A stretch of 11,301 nucleotides of DNA. Origin: Pseudomonadota bacterium. Lineage in GTDB: Bacteria; Pseudomonadota; Alphaproteobacteria; Micropepsales; Micropepsaceae. The notes below the pieces were generated by a model. The model did no database searches and was not told the DNA's origin. It was given only the letters and a program-made list of their open reading frames with translations. Below, one piece after another: positions 1 through 7,800 of the stretch. Positions within the stretch are counted from its first letter, which is position 1; each line of letters begins with the position of its first letter. Location: assembly GCA_021817355.1 (NCBI GenBank), contig JAKAVI010000440.1, positions 1 through 11,301 on the forward strand, written 5' to 3'. The translations under genes and the position numbers were made by a program.

Positions 1-100
1 GCTGCTGTCTAAACCGCAGGCCGTGAATTTTCTGCGGAAAGATGGGAAAGCAAGGAGCCACTGAACGCCAGATTGTTCCTCGTCTTGGCCAAAACCACAC

Positions 101-140
101 ATTCAGCCATTGTCAGCCATTGTCAGCCATTGTCAGTCAT
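101..140. repeat. Tandem 10-bp repeat, four units
   Basis: Four back-to-back decamers are visible: ATTCAGCCAT, TGTCAGCCAT, TGTCAGCCAT and TGTCAGTCAT. The middle two are identical, the first differs at two positions and the last at one. The 10-bp period is close to one helical turn, so each unit would present the same face of the DNA. Each junction creates TTGTCA, similar to a -35 box, and the array runs into TATAGA at 141-146, but the spacing (15 bp from the last suitable TTGTCA) is short for a sigma-70 promoter. It could be a small slippage-prone repeat or a multi-site operator. The sequence alone does not decide. Confidence 0.8.
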
Positions 141-412
141 TATAGACCGCGGCGCACGATCGGTTAAAATTGTTGGTATCGCAGCAGTCGCCAACGATGA
201 CCGCGTTGAAGCGATGTACAGAGGTGTTTGCAGGTGAATATTGTATGCAGAAGCCGCGCGCGGGACCGGCAAGGAAAGTCTGCGTACAACCCACATGCTC
301 AGGTCGTCCGCCGCTTTCTCAGGGTTCGTGCACTTGTACTCCCAAAGGGTGACATGGCAATCGATCTTGGGTCGATCGCTTTACGAATGATCGCTGCGGC
401 GCGAGGAATGTC

Positions 413-434
413 GCGTCGCGGGTGAACGCGACGC
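413..434 (-). terminator. GC-rich hairpin after pncB
   Basis: GCGTCGCG (413-420) and CGCGACGC (427-434) form a perfect 8-bp stem with a 6-base loop (GGTGAA). It lies 55 bases past the stop codon of the minus-strand nicotinate phosphoribosyltransferase gene. No run of T follows it on the minus strand, so it is a terminator-like hairpin and not a classical intrinsic terminator. Its role could equally be protection of the mRNA 3' end. Confidence 0.4.
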
Positions 435-488
435 TGCCCGGGCCCTGTACGCAATGACCAGGCCAAAGCGTCTGGGCTCGATAAGGCG

Positions 489-1847
489 TCATGACGGCTC
501 TTCCTGATATCCGTTCTGTTGCTGGTCAAGGTCGGCGGCAAGGGTGTGCAAGGCGTTGGCAACGATAACGGGATAGACGGTGTCAGCCCGAAGTTCGCGC
601 AGCGCGGCAGGCAGCCGGTGTATTTCCTCGGCAGCGTGGGCGCGTGCGCTCTCCAGTGTTGGATGAGGTTCAAGCCGTGTGCCATTTCGCATCACGCAGG
701 TAAGGAGCGGTACGCCTTCCGCCTGCGCAGTGTCCAGGGACAAGGTATCATCCGTCATCTGGCCATCGGACGCATAACGGCGCCAAACCTGCTTCCGCCC
801 TGGCAAGGTTTGTTTGCCCGAGGCGCGCTTGCGGCGCGGCAGACCTGCATATTCCTGAAGCTTATAGGCGCAATCGAGCGCCGGAGCATCCGATGAGGTA
901 GAAAGGCTGGTTCCGATACCAAAGCCGCTGATCGGAGCTTCGGCCTGCGCGGCAGCCATGAGTAGTGTTTCGTCAAGGCCGCCGCTGGCGAAGATTGCAA
1001 CTTTTGCAAGCTTTCCCGCGTCGAGAATTCTGCGGACGCTTTTGGACGTGGCAATGATGTCCCCGCTGTCGATGCGCACGCCATGTATCTGAATACCTTG
1101 CGCGCTCAGCCGGGGTGCCAGATGGACGACCTTTTGGGCAGCCTTCTGGCTGTCGTAGGTGTCAATAAGGAGGATCACGTTCTTGGGGTGGGACTGGGCG
1201 AAGGCGGCAAAGGCTTCTTCTTCATCATCGAACGCCTGAACGAAAGAGTGGGCCATGGTTCCGTAGGTGGGAACGCCATAGATTTTCTGGGCGGCGAGCG
1301 TCGCAGTCCCCGCGAAGCCGACAAGATAGCTTGCCCGGGCAGCCAAAAGTCCTGCCTCGGCGCCGTGCGCGCGGCGAAGGCCATAGTCCAGCAGGCTCTT
1401 GCCGGGCGCTGCGAGGACCATGCGGGCGGCCTTGGAGGCAATTAGCGATTGAAAATGAAGTATATTGACGATCCGCGTTTCGATGAGCTGCGCTTCCATC
1501 AGTGGTGCGGTGATCCGAAGGATAGGTTCCTGGGCAAAGAACGCTGTTCCCTCCGCCATGGCGTGGACATCCCCGGTAAAGCGGAATGCTGCCAGATATT
1601 TGAGAAGGTCTTTGCTGAAATCGCCCCTTTCGGCGAGCCACTCGAGCTCGCCCGGAGAAAAGCGCAGAACCTGAAGATATTCCAGAACCTGCTCCAGTCC
1701 CGCAGCGATGAGAAAGCCACGCTGCGGCGGCAGTTCGCGCACGAAGAATTCAAACACGGCGGTCTTGTTCATGTCGTGCTCCAGATAGGTCTGGAGCATG
1801 TTCAACTGATAAAAATCCGTCAGCAGCGGGGTGGTACGAAGGTCCAT
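489..1847 (-). CDS. pncB: Nicotinate phosphoribosyltransferase
   Basis: A 452-residue cytoplasmic enzyme that makes nicotinate mononucleotide from nicotinate and PRPP, the entry step of the Preiss-Handler NAD salvage pathway, usually coupled to ATP hydrolysis. Family hallmarks are visible: the N-terminal PLLTDFYQLNM (residues 7-17), the RRAHG segment (158-162), the YGTMAHSF segment whose His200 matches the conserved histidine that is phosphorylated in this family, RIDSGD (258-263), and the phosphate-binding FGIGTSLSTSSDAP stretch (309-322). Length is normal for the family. The start at 1847 places the conserved N-terminal motif correctly, although no clear Shine-Dalgarno sequence precedes it. 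It appears to be transcribed alone: 684 bp separate it from the next gene upstream, and a hairpin (413-434) follows it. No operator for a known NAD regulator was recognised. Confidence 0.95.
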   Translation of the reverse strand: MDLRTTPLLTDFYQLNMLQTYLEHDMNKTAVFEFFVRELPPQRGFLIAAGLEQVLEYLQVLRFSPGELEWLAERGDFSKDLLKYLAAFRFTGDVHAMAEGTAFFAQEPILRITAPLMEAQLIETRIVNILHFQSLIASKAARMVLAAPGKSLLDYGLRRAHGAEAGLLAARASYLVGFAGTATLAAQKIYGVPTYGTMAHSFVQAFDDEEEAFAAFAQSHPKNVILLIDTYDSQKAAQKVVHLAPRLSAQGIQIHGVRIDSGDIIATSKSVRRILDAGKLAKVAIFASGGLDETLLMAAAQAEAPISGFGIGTSLSTSSDAPALDCAYKLQEYAGLPRRKRASGKQTLPGRKQVWRRYASDGQMTDDTLSLDTAQAEGVPLLTCVMRNGTRLEPHPTLESARAHAAEEIHRLPAALRELRADTVYPVIVANALHTLAADLDQQQNGYQEEPS

Positions 1848-2531
1848 GGTGAAATCCAGCAGCGCGTCGCAGCATGCTTTATTTTCCTGCAGACATGTTG
1901 CTGATGTGAATCAAGGCAGGGAGGATGGGCTCGCACCAGGCTTGCGCTGGCTTGGGGATGCGCAAGTATGGCTGGGCTCGCTTTTGCCGGTAACGTCGTG
2001 CTGGGGCAGCTGGTAGACGCGCGCCTTGGGGCGGAGCCAAGGGCAGAACAATGCTGAGGTGATGGTACTCTCTCCTACATGTGGCGCAGAGGGTGCTTGC
2101 CGTCTTCAAAATCGTGCTCGTCCAGTTGAGCAAGCTTGATCCCAGGTCCGCGGGTACCGGCCTCAGCTGTGGTGCAGGTGTCCGCAAGCGCAGATAAGGG
2201 CAGATGTTCGCTCTTGAAGCCGTGACTAGGGGGCCTGCCTGGTGAGAAGAGGCTGCCTTGTGCAGGCGAGGCAGGCGACATTGCCTCTGTGCCCAAGGAG
2301 CATCAAGGGCTCCTGGAAAGCTTGAAACTAGGATCAAGGAAGGTCGTGATAAGGGCCCGCGAGCTTCGCCCACAGGTCCGACGCATGGATAGCGGCGATG
2401 GAGTGCGCGGTCACACCCAGGAGGGCCAGAGGCCACGGTCAATCGATTGGCGGGTCTTTGGTGGTGGTGAGCGCGCGGCCCGGCGGGAAAGCCCCCGGGC
2501 CGCGGATCACAGCGGAACTCTTGCTGACCCT
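1848..2531. other. Long gene-poor spacer with hairpins
   Basis: These 684 bases separate the diiron-protein gene from pncB. Open frames exist on both strands but read as low-quality protein, rich in Pro, Arg, Cys and Ser. The minus-strand frame ending at 2075 has one more protein-like tail (GIKLAQLDEHDFEDGKHPL), but nothing upstream in that frame supports a gene. It may be a decayed remnant. Several stem-loops are visible: CCTTGG/CCAAGG at 2024-2029/2037-2042, GCCTGCC/GGCAGGC at 2233-2239/2270-2276, and GGAGC/GCTCC at 2297-2301/2309-2313 flanked by CCA/TGG. The pncB promoter should lie at the left end, but no convincing -35/-10 pair was found. Confidence 0.5.
2474..2504 (-). terminator. Strong hairpin after the diiron-protein gene
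   Basis: CGCGGCCCGG (2474-2483) pairs perfectly with CCGGGCCGCG (2495-2504). After a single bulged base, GGG (2485-2487) pairs with CCC (2492-2494), leaving a 4-base loop. The structure lies about 27 bases beyond the TAG stop of the minus-strand diiron-protein gene, the right place for a transcription terminator. The minus strand continues with a CACCACC-rich stretch and not a T-run, so termination would have to rely on the hairpin alone or on Rho. Confidence 0.5.
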
Positions 2532-3656
2532 CTATTCGGCGGCCACCACGGTGCTTTCGGTCTGGCGGGCGCGATTGATCACACGGGCGATTTCAGCGCG
2601 GCGTGCATCATATTGGCGGGCGATATGATCGTCTTCGTCCTGCAGAGCTTGCACGTCGGCATCGGCATAACCGATTACGCCCATCTTTTCATAGCCGTTG
2701 CGAACTGTTTCCCCCCAAAGGCCGATATCCTTGACAATGGGCACGATGCGGCTGAAGAGCGAATTGCGGAAGCGGTCCATAAAGCCGCTTTCATACATGG
2801 CGGTAGCACATTCCTCGATCGGAAGATCGAGGTGACGCCACAGTTCGATGGCATCGAAGCGATCGCGCATGAGATGGGACGCCTCAAGCAGGAACTGCTC
2901 ACGTTCGTCGCGTTCTTTTTGTGTCAGTGTGGGATAATAGTCCCGGAGGGCGAGGCGGCCGAAGGCGACGTGGCGCGATTCGTCCTGCATCACGTAGGCA
3001 TTGACCTGTTTGCACAATTCATTGGTAGCCTGGTCGCGAATGGTACCAAACGAAGCCAAAGCCAGGCCTTCGATCACCACTTGCATGCCCAGATAGGTCA
3101 TGTCCCAGCGTGAATCGCGCAAGGTCTGGTCAATGAGATCGGCCAGCGGCTTGGTCATGGGATATACGGCGTCGAATTTCTTGAGCAGAAGCTTGTAGGC
3201 TTCGACATGTCGGGCTTCATCGATGGTCTGGGTTGCCGCGTAGAATTTGGAGTCCGAATCCGGCACCTGGGTCACGATCTTGGCGGCACAGATCAGCGCC
3301 CCCTGTTCGCCTTGCATGAACTGTGACAGCTGCCAGGCCTGGAAATGTCGCCGCACTTCGCCCTTTTCGGTTTCATTCATGGACTGAAAGCAGGCCGCGG
3401 CGTGAATGGGCAGCGATTCATCGGGCATGCCCTGGGGGTTCAGGGGATCGAGGTCCTGGGCCCAGTCGATGCGGGTCTGCGCATCCCACTGCATCTGCTT
3501 GCCCTTCTCGTAGAGACCGATCATTCCGGCCCGGCCCTCGTCATAGGTCCAATCGAAACAGGCCTGAAATTCCTGATCGATGGTCCAATGCGAGCCGTCG
3601 GTGGCCAGTACGTAATAATCCTTGAATTTGCGTGTGCTTTGCTCTGCGTTTTGCAT
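2532..3656 (-). CDS. Ferritin-like diiron protein (putative oxygenase)
   Basis: A 374-residue cytoplasmic protein with the full ligand pattern of a ferritin-like four-helix diiron site: Glu117 (GEQGA), Glu147-x2-His150 (DEARH), Glu196 (VIEGLA) and Glu226-x2-His229 (DESRH). Proteins with this pattern activate O2 (oxygenases, desaturases, R2-like proteins) or store iron. The long insertions and lack of ferritin-like length favour an oxidoreductase, but the substrate is unknown. The N-terminal region (DYYVLATDGSHWTIDQEF) and the later FSRIVPIVKDIGLWG segment look family-specific. The start was set at ATG 3656 because GGGAGG lies 5 bases upstream. The frame stays open to a TTG at 3692 with no ribosome binding site, and that extension would run into the palindromic promoter region. 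A MerR-type regulator gene lies 110 bp upstream on the same strand, suggesting control by that protein. A hairpin follows the gene. Confidence 0.85.
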   Translation of the reverse strand: MQNAEQSTRKFKDYYVLATDGSHWTIDQEFQACFDWTYDEGRAGMIGLYEKGKQMQWDAQTRIDWAQDLDPLNPQGMPDESLPIHAAACFQSMNETEKGEVRRHFQAWQLSQFMQGEQGALICAAKIVTQVPDSDSKFYAATQTIDEARHVEAYKLLLKKFDAVYPMTKPLADLIDQTLRDSRWDMTYLGMQVVIEGLALASFGTIRDQATNELCKQVNAYVMQDESRHVAFGRLALRDYYPTLTQKERDEREQFLLEASHLMRDRFDAIELWRHLDLPIEECATAMYESGFMDRFRNSLFSRIVPIVKDIGLWGETVRNGYEKMGVIGYADADVQALQDEDDHIARQYDARRAEIARVINRARQTESTVVAAE

Positions 3657-3661
3657 TACCG

Positions 3662-3667
3662 CCTCCC
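3662..3667 (-). promoter_or_regulatory. Ribosome binding site fixing the diiron-protein start
   Basis: On the minus strand GGGAGG sits 5 bases before ATG 3656. Neither ATG 3683 nor TTG 3692, both in the same frame, has a comparable site. This decides the start of the diiron protein and leaves about 110 bp of non-coding DNA between it and the regulator gene. Confidence 0.75.
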
Positions 3668-3694
3668 GTTCGCGATCTGACATCGTGGTCAAAA

Positions 3695-3713
3695 TGCGTA
3701 GTTATGCTACGCA
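3695..3713. promoter_or_regulatory. Palindromic operator candidate (7-5-7)
   Basis: TGCGTAG (3695-3701) and CTACGCA (3707-3713) are perfect inverted repeats around a 5-base centre (TTATG). The site lies 39 bases upstream of the diiron-protein start and just downstream of the MerR-type regulator gene. CAAAATG occurs on both sides of it as a direct repeat. A dyad of this size in front of a gene neighbouring a MerR regulator is a good candidate for that regulator's binding site, although other repressors could use it. Candidate core elements on the minus strand are TTGACG at 3736-3741, or TAAACA (3727-3732) spaced 17 bp from TAGCAT (3704-3709), the latter lying inside the dyad. Confidence 0.6.
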
Positions 3714-3766
3714 AAATGAACCACATTGTTTACGCCGTCAAGAGCCCTATGACGGGTGGCACGGGA

Positions 3767-4459
3767 CTAGAGCGTCCGCTGCGCAACTTCTTCAAGTAGA
3801 AAGCGGGTGCGCAAGGTGGCGATCAGGGCGTTGACGATCTCGATACCGGCCTGGGCTTTTTCGGCGGCGTCGCCTTGATCGATCCGTCCTTCGAAGCCGG
3901 CAAAGAAGCGGGCGACCTCCTCAGTTGCCAGGGGACGCAAGGCGTCCATGTAAAGCCTGATATAGTCGACCGGAAAGGCCGCCGGGTCGTAACCAGCGCG
4001 GCGCAGATCACGCCACAATGCGATGATGCGGGCGTCAAGACGGCTCACGACGGCGGTGCCGTCTGCATCGCGAACGCTGATGGCACCTAACTCACCCATG
4101 ACCGTGACATCCTGCGCGGCTTGTTCGTCTCCGGCAATCAGGCTCTTTAGCTCCACTGGTGGCTCGTCTTCGCCGACACCAAGGCGTGCGGCGAGCAAAG
4201 GCGCGAGCTCACTAAAGGGATCGCCTGCGGCGGGAAGAGCAGTGGGGTCGCCCATCAAAATCCGGCGAATGATGTCGAGCGGCAAGAACCTCTCTTCCTT
4301 CAGGCGCCGGATGGTGCGCAGGCGTTGGACATGAAGATCACTATAGATGGCAACATTGCGTGCCCGCCGCTGCGGCTCGGGAAGGAGGCCCTCGCGGATG
4401 TAAAATCGTATGGTTTCGCGCCCCACGCCTGTGCGCCGTTCCAGCTCGTTCATCTTCAT
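3767..4459 (-). CDS. MerR-family transcriptional regulator
   Basis: A 230-residue DNA-binding regulator. Residues 1-70 form the MerR winged helix-turn-helix: MNELERRTGVGRETIRFY (3-20), REGLLPEP, then the wing and the RLRTIRRLKEERFLPLDIIRRIL helices. The rest (about 75-230) is a largely helical C-terminal part with no cysteine cluster of the metal-sensing type. It may bind a small molecule, which I cannot identify. ATG 4459 was chosen because GGAGGG lies 6 bases upstream. A second in-frame ATG two codons later is possible. The diiron-protein gene follows on the same strand after 110 bp containing a palindrome, and the exported propeller gene is divergent on the other side. Control of the diiron gene, and perhaps of itself or the divergent gene, is inferred from position only. 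Confidence 0.9.
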   Translation of the reverse strand: MKMNELERRTGVGRETIRFYIREGLLPEPQRRARNVAIYSDLHVQRLRTIRRLKEERFLPLDIIRRILMGDPTALPAAGDPFSELAPLLAARLGVGEDEPPVELKSLIAGDEQAAQDVTVMGELGAISVRDADGTAVVSRLDARIIALWRDLRRAGYDPAAFPVDYIRLYMDALRPLATEEVARFFAGFEGRIDQGDAAEKAQAGIEIVNALIATLRTRFLLEEVAQRTL

Positions 4460-4845
4460 CGCGGTCCCTCCGCCCTATCCCGTTTGCCGGGCCACAGAGA
4501 AGGCGCGTTTCTTCCCATGATGGGCAAGCCTGCCATGAGCGCGTCGACGGCAAAAGCCGTCCTGCCCGTAACCGAGATGTTAACCCCAGATAAAGGGAAC
4601 AGCAGAAGGCGATATGCTGGCACAGACCCTTCCCGTTCCGGGCGTTGCCACAGGTCCTTGCCAGCCTTCCAGCCGCAGTTGCGCGGGTCGCTCAAGGGGG
4701 TGCGGGCAAAGCCGTCGCGCCGGGGCGGGATATCGCGATCTGTGCTCTCACGAGCGCGTGATCTGGCAGGATGACAAGGCTGTCCGCTTGGAGTTGCTCT
4801 ATCAAGAGGCTAGCGTGCGCGCTGACGTTGACTTCGGGGGGTACC
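4460..4845. other. Divergent intergenic region
   Basis: These 386 bases lie between the minus-strand MerR gene and the plus-strand propeller gene, and should hold both promoters. Frames crossing it are not protein-like. Visible elements are a short palindrome CCCAT-G-ATGGG at 4514-4524 and a 6-bp hairpin GACGGC/GCCGTC at 4546-4551/4556-4561 with an AAAA loop. No clear promoter for the MerR gene was found. The palindrome lies in its leader and could be an operator. Confidence 0.6.
4788..4816 (+). promoter_or_regulatory. Possible promoter of the propeller gene
   Basis: TTGGAG (4788-4793) and TAGCGT (4811-4816) are separated by exactly 17 bases and lie 30 bases before the GTG start. Each matches the sigma-70 consensus only partly, so this is a weak candidate chosen mainly for spacing and position. 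Confidence 0.3.
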
Positions 4846-7800
4846 GTGAGCTCGATTGTGCGCAGAAGCCTGACCGCGACCGCGGTTGTCCTGGCTGTGA
4901 CCACAACCATAGGGACCGCTGCGACGCCGACGCCTCAATTTTATAGCGCCATGCGCTGGCGGCTTTTGGGGCCATTCCGCGGCGGTTGGGCGAGCTTTGT
5001 AACCGGGGTGCCGCAACAGGCGAACACATTCTACTTCGGTGGCGCGGGAGGCGGAGTGTGGAAAACGGACAATGCCGGCCGCACCTGGACGCCCATCTTC
5101 AATCATGAGCCCGCTGCGGCCATCGGGGCGCTGGCAGTGGCGCCGTCAAATCCAAATATTGTTTATGCCGGAACCGGACAGGTAACGCTGCGATACGATA
5201 CTGGCGCAGGCTATGGGCTGTTCAAGTCAATCGATGGTGGCAAACACTGGCAGTCTGTCGGTCTCAAAAACACCCGTCATATCGGAGCGATCTGGATCGA
5301 TCCCCATGATCCCAACATCGTCATCGTTGGTGCCCAGGGTCAGTTTTTCTCTCCCAGTGCCGCGCGCGGGGTCTTCCGGTCCACCGATGGCGGGGTCCAT
5401 TGGACGAGGGTTCTAAAGATCAATGACTGGACAGGGGTGTCCAGCATTGCAAGTGATCCAAAGACGCCCAATGTCCTCTTCGCGGCCGCCTGGCAGGCCC
5501 GTCAATACCCCTGGCTCAGCTACTTCACGCCGACCAGTGGTCCTGGCAGTGCGGTCTATAAATCTGTCGATGGCGGCGTTCACTGGACGCGCCTGACGGG
5601 AGGAGGCTGGCCCACGGGAAATCTCGGCCGGATTTCCCTTGCAGTGACGCATATCAAGACGGGCACGCGCATCTACGCCACCATTTCCTCGCTCAAGGAC
5701 GGTGGGTTATGGCGCTCGGATGATGGCGGCAGCCATTGGCAGCGTGTCTATGCCAGCCGGGCGATTTCAAACCAGTATGCGAGCCGGATCACGGTTTCGC
5801 CCAGAGATCCTGATGTCGTCTATACCGTTGGCCAGTCCATTCGCCGCTGCGACGAGGGCGGTCGTCATTGCACCATCATCAAGGGTGCGCCCGGCGGAGA
5901 TGACTACCACGATATCTGGATCAATCCGCTGCATCCCAATCACATCATCACCGGCTCCGATCAGGGCGCCGTCGTCAGTGTGGACCACTGGAAGAGCTGG
6001 AGCAGCTGGTACAATCAGCCGACCGCGCAGGTTTATCATCTGGCGGCAGACAACCGCTTCCCGTTCTGGATCTATGCGGGACAGCAGGATTCAGGCACCA
6101 TCGCCATCGCAAGCCGCAGTGACTATGGTCAGATCAGCTATCGTGACTGGCACCCGGTTGGCGGCGATGAGCGTGATTACGACATTCCCGATCAGACCGA
6201 CCCGAATATTGTGTTTGCCTCAGGGCTGGGCGGACGTGTCACCAAATGGAATGCCGCGACCGGCCAGGTTGAGGATGTGACGCCATGGCCGGAAGAGGAT
6301 TATGGCAAGCGCCCCACGACCACGCGGTATCGCTATCTATGGATGACGCCCCTGGTTGGCTCAAAGGTGGGAACACCCTCTCTCTATCTGGGGGCTCAGG
6401 TTCTCTTTCGCACTGCTGATCGCGGGGCCCATTGGCAGATCATCAGTCCTGATCTGACCGGCAAGGTGACTGGAGCCAGTCATTGCAACGGTAATGTGAC
6501 GTTGAAGGAGGCCAAGGTCTGCGGCTATGGCGTGATCTCTGCCATTGAACCTTCACCGCGCCATGCCCGCGAGATTTGGGTGGGTACCGATGATGGGCTG
6601 ATCCAGCTGACCCGTGATGGTGGTGCGCATTGGACCAATGTCACCCCACCGCAGATTCCGCTGTGGGGCAAGGTGCGCGAGATTTCGGTCTCGGCACTAA
6701 AGGACGGCGTTGCCTACGCCACGATCGACACCGACCGTCTCGGTCAGTTCCGGCCCCTCGTCCTGCGTACACGCGACTACGGGCGTCACTGGACAGAAAT
6801 CGATCATGGTCTGCCGGCCGATCATTTCACCTCGGTAGTGCGCGCCGATCCAGTGCGTGCGGGCCTGCTCTATGCCGGTACCAACACCGGCGTTTATGTC
6901 TCGTTCGACGATGGCGATCACTGGCAGCCCTTGCAGCTCAATCTGCCAACTGCTTGGGTCACCGATCTTCTAGTTCATGATGGGGATCTGGTCGCGGGTA
7001 CTGAGGGGCGGGGTATCTGGGTCCTCGACGATCTGAGCCCGTTACGTCAGATCAGTGCTCATATGGCAAGCAACAAGGTGCATCTGTTTAGTCCGGCGCT
7101 GGCCTTTCGGGTGCATAGTGACAACAACAAGGACACCCCCCTGCCGCCGGAGACGCCGGCCGGGCAGAACCCGCCATCGGGTGCGCTCATCGACTATTGG
7201 CTTCCGGCTCACACCAAGGGGCCGGTCACCCTGCAGATCCGCGATGCCAAAGGTAGGCTCGTGCGCAGCTTTTCCAGCGCCGTCACGCGCACCGATCCAC
7301 CAGCAAAGCGCTACTTCGCCAAGGGCTGGACCAAACCGCCGCAACAATTGTCGGCTCTTGGGGGCGCCTATCGCTTTGTCTGGAATCTGCGTTACCCACG
7401 CCCCAAGGCCGTCACCTACCACTACTCGATTGCAGCCGTCTGGGGCAGAGGAACGCCCATCGATCCGCAAGGGGCGTTCGTTCTTCCGGGAACCTACCAG
7501 GTCACCTTGACCGCCGATGGCGTCAAGCAAACCGTGCCGCTGACGGTCCGGGAAGATCCGCGGGTGGGCATTTCCGAGGCCGCGCTCAAGGCTGAGCTTG
7601 CGCTGTCCCGGACAATCGCCACGGCCTCAGCCGAAGCAACCGGAGGGCATACCCAGAAGGAATATCTGCGCCATCGGCTCGACACGCTTGCTCACAAGAG
7701 CCCTGGTCCGGAACTGGTGGCGCTACGTGCGGCGCTTGCCAACACGGGAGAGCCGAGCTTTGCCAATGCCGATTCAAAGCTGATCCGCATTGAGGTTGCA

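Larger units (their letters stand above)
1..488. other. Left-end region without a convincing gene
   Basis: No open frame here looks like a real protein. The short plus-strand frames are rich in Arg, Cys and Pro and resemble no family I recognise. The notable contents are a tandem decamer repeat at 101-140, a weak inverted repeat at 14-19/32-37 (CCGCAG/CTGCGG) and a strong hairpin at 413-434, 55 bases beyond the stop of the nicotinate phosphoribosyltransferase gene. The first 63 bases are open in one plus frame and end in TGA, so the tail of a gene lying to the left cannot be excluded, but about 20 codons are too few to support it. Confidence 0.5.

Noticed and set aside
1..63. C-terminal end of a plus-strand gene entering from the left
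   Set aside because: One frame is open to a TGA at 61-63, but about 20 codons with no recognisable motif are not enough to call a gene.
101..140. CRISPR array
   Set aside because: The units are 10 bp with no spacers, far shorter than CRISPR repeats, and no cas genes are present.
2005..2045. tRNA-like stretch (AGCTGGTAGACGCGC followed by a 6-bp stem with a 7-base loop)
   Set aside because: It resembles a leucine-type D arm and anticodon arm, but the loop lacks the invariant U33, no GGTTC T-loop follows and no acceptor stem closes. Treated as coincidence.
1879..2442. Minus-strand open frame of 187 codons in the spacer
   Set aside because: Composition is Pro/Arg/Ser/Cys-rich with no domain pattern and no ribosome binding site that I can see. 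It looks like an open frame of GC-rich DNA.
2289..3113. Plus-strand open frame of 274 codons
   Set aside because: Most of it is the reverse complement of the diiron-protein gene, which carries clear family motifs. The part outside that gene has no recognisable features.
4325..4774. Plus-strand frame of 149 codons crossing the start of the MerR gene
   Set aside because: It overlaps the MerR helix-turn-helix coding region in antisense and continues as unstructured, Arg/Ser-rich sequence.
4846..4930. Twin-arginine (Tat) signal
   Set aside because: An Arg-Arg pair precedes the hydrophobic core, but the surrounding residues do not match the S-R-R-x-F-L-K pattern. A general Sec signal is the better reading.
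4614..4946. Plus-strand frame of 110 codons upstream of the propeller gene
   Set aside because: It overlaps the signal peptide region of the propeller gene in another frame and is Cys/Arg/Asp-rich without family likeness.
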